A stretch of 64,000 nucleotides of DNA, taken from contig JBBDMS010000015.1 of assembly GCA_040878185.1 (NCBI GenBank), positions 62,001 through 126,000 of the forward strand, read 5' to 3'. Position 1 is the first letter of the stretch, and each line of letters begins with the position of its first letter. This document shows positions 57,608 to 64,000 of the stretch, one piece after another. The notes beneath the pieces are model-generated. The model was not told the origin of the DNA. It made no database searches and saw nothing but the letters and a program-made list of their open reading frames with translations. Position numbers and translations under genes: made by a program. The DNA comes from JAWXBK01 sp040878185. GTDB lineage: Bacteria > Pseudomonadota > Alphaproteobacteria > Dongiales > Dongiaceae.

Positions 57608-59107
57608 CTATTTCTTTTCGTAGCGGTCCGAAACCAGCCGATCGAGCAGGCGCACGCCATAGGCGGTCGCACCCTTGGGAACGGTCGGCGCATCCTTGTC
57701 GCTCCAGGCCATCCCCGCGATGTCGAGATGCACCCATGGCACGTCGTTCACGAAGCGCTGCAGGAATTGCGCCGCCGTGATCGAGCCGCCATAGCGGCTG
57801 CCCGTGTTCTTCATGTCGGCAATGTCGGAATTGATCTGCTTGTCGTAGACATCGCCCATCGGCATGCGCCAGACCGTCTCGCCGACCGCCTTGCCCGCCG
57901 CCGTGACCGAGGTCGACAGATCGTCGTTGTTCGAGAACAACCCGGCATGTTCCTTGCCGAGCGAAATCATGATCGCGCCGGTCAGGGTCGCGAGATCGAT
58001 CATGCCGACCGGCTTGAACCGGTCCTGGCAGTACCAGAGTATGTCGGCAAGCACGAGGCGGCCTTCCGCGTCGGTGTTGATGACCTCGATCGTCTGGCCC
58101 GACATCGACTGCACGACGTCGCCCGGCCGCTGCGCGGTGCCCGAGGGCATGTTCTCCACCAGTCCGACGATGCCGATCACGTTCGCCTTGGCGTCGCGCG
58201 TGGCCAGCGCCCGCATCGCGCCGATGACGGCCCCCGCACCGGCCATATCCCACTTCATCTCTTCCATGCCGGCCGCCGGCTTGATCGAGATGCCGCCTGA
58301 ATCGAAGGTCACGCCCTTGCCGACGAAGGCGATCGGCCGGTTGCGCTTCATGTCGCCGGCGCCGTTCCAGATCATGACTGCGACCTGGCTCTCGCGGGCA
58401 CTGCCCTGGCCGACGCCAAGCAGGGCGTTCATGCCGAGCTTCTTCAGCGCCGCTTCGCCCATGATCTCGACCTTCACGCCGAGTTCGGTCAGACGCCGCG
58501 CCTCGCGCGCCAGGCTTTCGGGATGGATGACATTGCCCGGCTCGCTGACGAGATCGCGGGCGAAGAACACACCCTCGGCGATCTGCTCGAGCGGCTCGAA
58601 ATCGCTGCGCGCCTTGGCCGATTCCTCGCACAGCAGCGAGAGCTTTTTCAGCGTCGGCTTGGCTTCCGGCTTTTCCTTGGTGCGGTATTTGTCGAAGCGG
58701 TAGCTGCGCAGCCGCGCGCCGTAGGCGATCTCGGCCGCCGCGGCGGCGGGCGTGAGCACGAGACCCGGCAACGCGTCGACCGCGATCGCTGCGGCATCGG
58801 CACCGGCGCCGTTGAGATGGGCGATCAACCGTCCGCCGAGCGACTGCAGGGCGAGACCGTTCAACTTCTCCGGTTTGCCGGTTCCGTAAAGCACCAGCCG
58901 GTCGAATTCGAGTCCCGCCGGAGCGAGCAGCGCCAGGAGATCGTCCGGGCGCCCGCGGAAGCGACTCGCCCCGATGGCGCGCGCGATCGCACCCTTGGTC
59001 TTGCGGTCGAGCGCGGCCGCGGTCGGCCCGAGCTTGCGATCGTCCATGACGGCGACGGCGAGCGTGCCACTCTTGGGCAGTTCGGGCTTGGCGAAGGCGA
59101 TTTTCAT
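57608..59107 (-). CDS. pepA: Leucyl aminopeptidase
   Basis: A 499-residue M17 leucyl aminopeptidase. The two-metal site appears as VGKGVTFDSGGISIKPAAGMEEMKWDM near residues 258-285 and NTDAEGRLVLAD near 339-350, with the active-site Lys and Arg in these stretches. It cleaves N-terminal residues in the cytoplasm and can bind DNA in some bacteria. holC follows after five bases. Confidence 0.94.
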   Translation of the reverse strand: MKIAFAKPELPKSGTLAVAVMDDRKLGPTAAALDRKTKGAIARAIGASRFRGRPDDLLALLAPAGLEFDRLVLYGTGKPEKLNGLALQSLGGRLIAHLNGAGADAAAIAVDALPGLVLTPAAAAAEIAYGARLRSYRFDKYRTKEKPEAKPTLKKLSLLCEESAKARSDFEPLEQIAEGVFFARDLVSEPGNVIHPESLAREARRLTELGVKVEIMGEAALKKLGMNALLGVGQGSARESQVAVMIWNGAGDMKRNRPIAFVGKGVTFDSGGISIKPAAGMEEMKWDMAGAGAVIGAMRALATRDAKANVIGIVGLVENMPSGTAQRPGDVVQSMSGQTIEVINTDAEGRLVLADILWYCQDRFKPVGMIDLATLTGAIMISLGKEHAGLFSNNDDLSTSVTAAGKAVGETVWRMPMGDVYDKQINSDIADMKNTGSRYGGSITAAQFLQRFVNDVPWVHLDIAGMAWSDKDAPTVPKGATAYGVRLLDRLVSDRYEKK

Positions 59108-59267
59108 GGACGGGCCTCGGGGGTTGTCGGATTGCCGCTTCGTCTAGCACAGAGGCCTGCGGCGATAAAGCAACAGCCCGATTAGCTTTTTTCGAGACCC
59201 GTGTTTCCGACAGCGAGCGCATCGGGCACAATGCGGGTCGCAGGACGGCTAGGATTCAGGGGGAAGG

Positions 59268-61460
59268 ATGGCGGTGGGGCGGCACTTCGCGGCGGTATGG
59301 GCTGTGGCGCTCGCCGTGGCGATCTTGCTGGTGGCGGGGGGATCGGGCCTTGCGGTCGAACTGCCCGACCGCAACCGGCCGGCCTTGCTGCTGGCCGACG
59401 AAGTCGTCTACGACGAGGAGCTCGGCGTCGTGGTCGCGACCGGCAACGTGGAAATCTCGCAGGGCAACCGCGTCCTGCTCGCCGACAGCGTCACCTACAA
59501 TGAGCGCACCAACACCGTCACCGCGTCGGGCAATGTCAGCATCATCGAACCGACCGGCGACGTGTTCTTCGGCGAGTTCGTCGAGCTGACCGACGATCTG
59601 CGCGAGGGTGCGATCCAGAGTATCCGCCTGCTGCTGAGCGACGGATCGCGCCTTGCCGCCGCTTCCGCCCTCCGCACCGGGGGCAACCGGACCGTGATGA
59701 ACCGCGCGGTCTTCTCGCCCTGCGATCTCTGCGAGGAAGACCGGACGCGCGCGCCGCTCTGGCAGATCAAGGCGGTCAAGGTGGTGCATGACCAGGAAGC
59801 CCAGCGCATCGAGTATCAGGATGCGTGGATCGAGATATCCGGCATTCCGGTTTTCTACACCCCGTATTTCTCGCATCCCGACCCGACCGTCGAGCGCCAG
59901 TCCGGCTTCCTCGCGCCCCGTTTCAGTGCGTCCGACGATCTCGGACTAGCCGTGCAACCGGCCTATTATTGGGCGATCGCGCCCAATGAAGACCTCACCT
60001 TCATGCCGATCGTCACGACCAAGCAGAGCATCGTCGCGATGGGCGAATATCGGCGGCGGGTGAGCAACGGCATCTTCAACGTCACGCTGAGCGCGACAAT
60101 CGCCGATCGCGAGGACGACGAAGGCGGCCAGACCGTGATCAAGGAAGACCAGTTTCGCGGCCATATCGATGCGTTCGGCCGGTTCGACCTGACGCCCCAC
60201 TGGCGCTGGGGCTTCGACGTGCAGCGCGCGACCGACAAGACCTACATGCGGCTCTACGATCTGAGCACCGAACGCTCGCTTACCAGCCGCGCCTTCGCGG
60301 AGGGCTTCTACGGCCGCAGCTACGCGGCGATCAACGCTTACGCATTCCAGGGCACGCGCGACTTCGACGACAATGACGAGGCGCCGATCGTGGCGCCGCT
60401 GATGGAGCTGCACTACCTGACCGAACCGGGGGTCAGCGGCGGCTACTACTCGTTCGATGGGAGCCTGATGTCGCTGAACCGGATCGACGGCCGCGACAGT
60501 TCGCGTCTGTCCGTCGCTGGCAAGTGGACGCTGCCCTATATCGGTCCCCTCGGCGATACCTACCGCTTTACTGCGTCGCTGCGCGGCGATGGCTATTGGG
60601 TCAATCAGGTCGACCCGAATTCCGATGATCCGGATCCGAGCGGTCCAACGGTCGACGGATTCGAAGGCCGTATCTTCCCGCAGCTCGCTTTCCAATGGAG
60701 TCTGCCGCTGGTGCGCCATGTCGGCGATTCGCACGAAGTGCTCGAGCCGATCTTCTCGCTGATCGCGAGCCCGGGTGGCGGCAACACGGGCGATATTCCC
60801 AACGAGGACAGCCAGGATTTCGAGTTCGACGAAACCCATCTGTTCGATCCCGACCGTTTCACCGGCCTCGACCGGGTCGATAGCGGCACACGCGTCGATT
60901 ACGGGTTCAAATGGAGCTCGATGGAAGACGATGGCGGGTCGATGAGCGTGTTCTTCGGCCAGAGCGTCCGGATCGCCGGCGGCAGCGCGTTCAGCGCCGG
61001 ATCGGGTCTGCGCGACGATTTCTCGGATGTGGTCGGACGGATCCAGGTTTCCCCGATGGAGTATGTGGATCTGATCTATCGCTTCCGGGTCAATGTCAAC
61101 GGCGCGCGGTTCGAACGGAACGAGGTCGGCTTCATTGTCGGGCCGCCCGCCTTCAACGTCGCCGGGGCCTATACCTTTTTGGACGGCAGCGGCAACGATT
61201 TCGGCGACCGCGAAGAGGTGACCGGAACGGTCAGTTCGCAAATGAGCGACACCTGGTCGGCGTTTCTCGTCAGCCGCTACGACATAGATGCCAGTATGTT
61301 CCTGACCTACGGCGGCGGGCTCGCCTATGAGGACGAGTGTCTGCTGGTCCGCTTTTCGGCAATCCACAATCTCTACCGCGACGACGAAAACGACCCGTCC
61401 ACCGACTTCCTGCTGCAGTTCGGATTCAAGTATCTGGGCGATGTCGGCCTGCCTTTCTGA
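59268..61460 (+). CDS. lptD: LPS-assembly protein LptD
   Basis: A 730-residue outer-membrane protein. A signal peptide (about 1-28) precedes an OstA/LptA-like beta-jellyroll: LADEVVYDEELGVVVATGNVEISQG, with VTYNERTNTVTASGNV near 75. From about 190 the beta-barrel part of the LptD family (PYFSHPDPTVERQSGFLAPRF) extends to the C-terminal FKYLGDVGLPF. It inserts LPS into the outer leaflet with LptE. AGGGGGAAGG directly precedes the ATG; a GTG two codons in is an alternative. SurA follows, as usual. Confidence 0.9.
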   Translation: MAVGRHFAAVWAVALAVAILLVAGGSGLAVELPDRNRPALLLADEVVYDEELGVVVATGNVEISQGNRVLLADSVTYNERTNTVTASGNVSIIEPTGDVFFGEFVELTDDLREGAIQSIRLLLSDGSRLAAASALRTGGNRTVMNRAVFSPCDLCEEDRTRAPLWQIKAVKVVHDQEAQRIEYQDAWIEISGIPVFYTPYFSHPDPTVERQSGFLAPRFSASDDLGLAVQPAYYWAIAPNEDLTFMPIVTTKQSIVAMGEYRRRVSNGIFNVTLSATIADREDDEGGQTVIKEDQFRGHIDAFGRFDLTPHWRWGFDVQRATDKTYMRLYDLSTERSLTSRAFAEGFYGRSYAAINAYAFQGTRDFDDNDEAPIVAPLMELHYLTEPGVSGGYYSFDGSLMSLNRIDGRDSSRLSVAGKWTLPYIGPLGDTYRFTASLRGDGYWVNQVDPNSDDPDPSGPTVDGFEGRIFPQLAFQWSLPLVRHVGDSHEVLEPIFSLIASPGGGNTGDIPNEDSQDFEFDETHLFDPDRFTGLDRVDSGTRVDYGFKWSSMEDDGGSMSVFFGQSVRIAGGSAFSAGSGLRDDFSDVVGRIQVSPMEYVDLIYRFRVNVNGARFERNEVGFIVGPPAFNVAGAYTFLDGSGNDFGDREEVTGTVSSQMSDTWSAFLVSRYDIDASMFLTYGGGLAYEDECLLVRFSAIHNLYRDDENDPSTDFLLQFGFKYLGDVGLPF

Positions 61461-61544
61461 GGCGCGCCGCCGCATTGTCGCAAACCGCCGGGCCCCCTAT
61501 ATTGGCCCGCCCGAGCCCATCTCACCCCATCATCCGGTACTGCC

Positions 61545-62810
61545 GTGCGCCGTTCGCTCTTCGCCCTTCTCATCCTGCTGCTGACCGCCCCCGGTCTCGT
61601 CGCGCCGGCCGCCGGGCAAAGCCTTGTCGGCATCGCGGCGACGGTAAACGACGACGTCATCACGATCCTCGACGTGGCGACGCGGACCAAGCTGGTCATC
61701 CTTGCCGGAGGCCTGCCGAACACGGGGCAAATCGAGGCCCAGCTCCAGCCGCATGTGCTGCGCATTCTGATCGATGAACGGCTGAAGATTCATGGCGCGG
61801 CGCTCGAAGGCACGTCCGCGCCGGAAGCCGTTGTCGAGGAGCGCCTCTCCTTCGTCGCCGCGCGCAACAACATGACGATCGAGCAGTTCGGGCAGATGCT
61901 CTATCGCGGCGGCGTATTGATCGAAACGCTGCGCGACCAGATCCGTGCCGAACTCGCCTGGAACGATGCCATTTCCCGCCGCTTCGGCCCGACCATCCAG
62001 ATCACCGGCCCGCAGATCGACGACCGGCTGCGGCGTGTCGAATCCGGCAGCAACCTTATCCAGTATCTGACCGCCGAATTGCTGGTGGCGGTGAGCCAGC
62101 CGGGCGAGGATGCTCAGGCCCGGCTCGCGGCCGAAAATCTGCTCACTTTGATTCGAAACGGCGTGCCGTTCTCGCTGATGGCCCAGCAATTTTCGCAGGC
62201 GCCCAGCGCCCTCAACGAGGGGCTGCTCGGGTGGCTCAATTCCGCATCGCTTGAACCCGAAATCGAATCGGCCGTGGCCGGGCTTGCCAAAGGCGAAGTG
62301 GCCGGGCCGATCCGTACCACCAGCGGCTACCTGCTGGTTTTCCTGATGGACAAACGCGAGGGCGACCAAATCGGCGGCGCGCAGGTCCAGCTCGCGCGGA
62401 TGGTGGTGCCGGTTCAGGCGACGGCGCGGGCGGACGATGTCGCCGAAGCCGAGGGTCTCGCCAATTCGATTCGCGGCCAGGTGACGAGTTGCGCCGAGTT
62501 CGAGGCGTTCGCCCGGCAGATTGATCCCGTGCTGAACGCCAATCCGCAGCTCGGCCTCGGTCTCATCTCGCAATTGCCGCCGGAAATCGTGCCGATGATC
62601 GAAGCCGCCGACGTCAATGTTCCGACCCCCGCGCACCGCGTCACCCAGGGCTTCGAGATCTACATGGTCTGCGACCGGCGCGAAGGCGGCGTAGTGACGC
62701 CGAGCCGCGACCAGATTCAGGAACGCCTGCGCACCGAGGCGCTCAACGAGGCGTCGAAGAACTATCTCGCCGAGCTCCGGCGCAGTGCCATCATTCAAAT
62801 CCGAAACTGA
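61545..62810 (+). CDS. surA: SurA-like periplasmic peptidyl-prolyl isomerase
   Basis: A 421-residue periplasmic chaperone with a signal peptide at about 1-24 and GTG start. The SurA N-terminal domain begins GIAATVNDDVITILDVATRTKL; a parvulin-like PPIase domain spans about 170-275 (TLIRNGVPFSLMAQQFSQAPSALNEGLLGWLNSASL). A second PPIase-like region is partial, at about 285-390. SurA helps LptD and other outer-membrane proteins fold. It overlaps rsmA by about 26 bases. Confidence 0.85.
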   Translation: MRRSLFALLILLLTAPGLVAPAAGQSLVGIAATVNDDVITILDVATRTKLVILAGGLPNTGQIEAQLQPHVLRILIDERLKIHGAALEGTSAPEAVVEERLSFVAARNNMTIEQFGQMLYRGGVLIETLRDQIRAELAWNDAISRRFGPTIQITGPQIDDRLRRVESGSNLIQYLTAELLVAVSQPGEDAQARLAAENLLTLIRNGVPFSLMAQQFSQAPSALNEGLLGWLNSASLEPEIESAVAGLAKGEVAGPIRTTSGYLLVFLMDKREGDQIGGAQVQLARMVVPVQATARADDVAEAEGLANSIRGQVTSCAEFEAFARQIDPVLNANPQLGLGLISQLPPEIVPMIEAADVNVPTPAHRVTQGFEIYMVCDRREGGVVTPSRDQIQERLRTEALNEASKNYLAELRRSAIIQIRN

Positions 62811-63678
62811 CCGGGTCGACCCCGATCGGGCGTTGCCGCCGCTGCGCGACGTCATCGCACGCCATGGCCTGACCGCCCGGCGCACCCTCGGCCAGCATTT
62901 CCTGCTCGATCTCAACCTGACGCGACGCATTGCGCGCGCCGCCGGCGATCTGGCCGGTCGCTGCGTGATCGAGATCGGCCCGGGACCCGGCGGCCTTACC
63001 CGCGCGCTGCTCGAAGCCGAGCCCGAGCGCGTCATCGCGATCGAGAAGGATCGCCGCGCCATCGCCGCGCTCGAGGAACTGCATCCGGTCTGGCCGGGCC
63101 GGCTCGACATCATGGAAGCCGACGCACTGGCGATCGACGTGGCGGGCCTCGGGCGCGCGCCGCGCAAGATCGTCGCCAACCTGCCCTATAATATTTCGAC
63201 GGCGTTGCTTGTCGCGTGGCTGCCGAAGCTCACCGCGTTCGAAAGCCTGACGCTGATGTTCCAGAAGGAGGTCGCCGAGCGCCTGATCGCCACGCCCGGC
63301 AGCCGCGACTACGGGCGCCTCAGCGTCGCAACGCAATGGCGCGCGCAGGTCCGCCGTCTGTTCGATATTCCCGCCCGCGCCTTCACGCCGCCGCCGAAAG
63401 TCGTCTCGAGCGTCATCGCGATCGAGCCGCGCGCCGAACCGTTGTTTCAGGCCGATCCGGATTGTCTCGAACGGGTGGTGGCCGCGGCGTTCGGGCAGCG
63501 TCGCAAGATGTTGCGCCAGGCGCTGCGGACACTCGGTCCGGATGCGGAAGCCTTGCTCGCCGATGCCGGGATCGATCCGACCGCACGGGCGGAAACGCTG
63601 TCGATCGAGGCGTTCTGCGCGCTCGCCCGCGCCTTCGCCGCGCGACGCGGGCCTACTGCCCCTCGCGCAGCGCCTTGA
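62785..63678 (+). CDS. rsmA: 16S rRNA (adenine-1518/1519-N6)-dimethyltransferase
   Basis: A 297-residue KsgA. SAM-binding part: RTLGQHFLLDLNLTRRIARAAG near residue 32, VIEIGPGPGGLTRALLEAEPERVIAIEKD near 61-89, and the catalytic NLPYNISTALLVAWL near 132-146. The GTG at 62785 overlaps surA; a TTG at 62833 just before PPLRD is a good alternative that avoids the overlap. It dimethylates two adenines in helix 45. pdxA, often between surA and rsmA in relatives, is absent. Confidence 0.93.
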   Translation: MPSFKSETDRVDPDRALPPLRDVIARHGLTARRTLGQHFLLDLNLTRRIARAAGDLAGRCVIEIGPGPGGLTRALLEAEPERVIAIEKDRRAIAALEELHPVWPGRLDIMEADALAIDVAGLGRAPRKIVANLPYNISTALLVAWLPKLTAFESLTLMFQKEVAERLIATPGSRDYGRLSVATQWRAQVRRLFDIPARAFTPPPKVVSSVIAIEPRAEPLFQADPDCLERVVAAAFGQRRKMLRQALRTLGPDAEALLADAGIDPTARAETLSIEAFCALARAFAARRGPTAPRAAP

Positions 63679-64000
63679 CGAATTCGTGCAGGCCGATCTG
63701 GCGATCGCGCCGCAGGCGCTCGGCCTGCAGGATCGCCTGGATCTGCCGGACGCTGTCGGGAATGTCGTTGTTGACAATCACGTAGTCATATTCCGCCCAG
63801 TGGCTCATCTCGTCGGCCGCCTTGCTCATGCGGCCGGAGACGACCTTGTCGCTGTCCTGCGCGCGGGTCTTGAGCCGGCGCTCCAGCTCGCGCGTCGACG
63901 GCGGCAGCACGAATACGCTGACCAGATCGTCGCGCGCGTTCTCGGCGAGCTGCTGCGTGCCCTGCCAGTCGATATCGAACAGCACGTCGCGACCGCCCGA
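63653..64000 (-). CDS. gmk: Guanylate kinase, C-terminal part (gene runs off the window)
   Basis: The minus-strand frame is open to base 64000, so only about 115 C-terminal residues are visible. SGGRDVLFDIDWQGTQQL, SVFVLPPSTRELERRL, RAQDSDKVVSGRMSKAADE and the YDYVIVNNDIPDSV end are diagnostic of Gmk. It phosphorylates GMP to GDP. The 3' end overlaps the 3' end of rsmA by 26 bases, an antisense overlap. The N-terminal P-loop lies outside. Confidence 0.93.
   Translation of the reverse strand, partial: SGGRDVLFDIDWQGTQQLAENARDDLVSVFVLPPSTRELERRLKTRAQDSDKVVSGRMSKAADEMSHWAEYDYVIVNNDIPDSVRQIQAILQAERLRRDRQIGLHEFVKALREGQ

Noticed and set aside
1..64000. CRISPR arrays, tRNA or rRNA genes, prophage or insertion sequences
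   Set aside because: No regularly spaced repeats, cloverleaf candidates, rRNA-like blocks, transposases, integrases or phage structural genes were recognised on either strand; an exhaustive covariance-model search could not be run.

Overview
This 64 kb window reads as a chromosomal segment of a high-G+C Alphaproteobacterium, probably Rhodospirillales-like. Supporting signs are GatCAB next to an AspRS-dependent amidation route, the block pyrB-pyrC-plsY-dprA-topA-rnr-rpmG, the block hda-PerM-pgsA-like-DUF2066-purM-purN-ndk, an EipB (DUF1849) protein, HolC-PepA and LptD-SurA-RsmA-Gmk. Coding density is very high, with many ATGA-type start/stop overlaps and no gene-free stretch above about 205 bases. 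A run of ten Ns at 14628-14637 marks an assembly gap, so this is probably draft or metagenome-assembled sequence. No rRNA, tRNA, CRISPR array, insertion sequence or prophage was seen.

Layout. 1-4414: a translationally coupled operon with the end of a solute-binding protein, two spermidine/putrescine-type ABC permeases, two short-chain dehydrogenases and an SMP-30/gluconolactonase-like hydrolase, which looks like uptake and oxidation of a small polyol or sugar-like substrate. 4619-7615: a Kef/RosB-type cation/proton antiporter with a TrkA-N domain, a YfcG-like GST and a VOC enzyme. 7640-10871: gatCAB on the minus strand. 11013-16644: a secreted YbjN-trypsin fusion, RuvX, a CaiB-type CoA-transferase, a VOC protein, and two paralogous Cache-domain envelope proteins flanking a class II aldolase. 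16739-31575: the housekeeping run pyrB, a pyrC homologue that has lost its HxH metal motif, plsY, dprA, topA, a cupin, rnr, an S41 protease, a Nudix hydrolase, rpmG, a ROK kinase and dinB.

31704-34001 is the clearest accessory element: one AT-rich gene for a protein with an N-terminal Mrr-like PD-(D/E)xK nuclease joined to a STAND-type P-loop NTPase and a long C-terminal region without a recognised family. It sits alone between dinB and eipB, has its own promoter and no partner methylase. It is the best candidate for a foreign, probably anti-phage, system in the window.

34104-43608: eipB, a 2-hydroxyacid dehydrogenase, a GC-rich inverted-repeat element, an agmatine-deiminase homologue without the catalytic Cys, aspS, rnd, an M23 peptidase, a histidine phosphatase and ppx. 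43620-48011: ppk, a SixA-like phosphatase and a CYTH-CHAD protein complete a polyphosphate cluster; the CYTH-CHAD gene has a good PHO-box match upstream. 48118-53598: hda, a PerM-type AI-2E exporter, a CDP-alcohol phosphatidyltransferase, a DUF2066 protein, purM and purN. 53672-64000: a tiny cytochrome aa3 subunit IV-like protein, ndk, an ABC-F ATPase, an FkbM methyltransferase, holC, pepA, lptD, a SurA-like chaperone, rsmA and the 3' part of gmk, which runs off the window.
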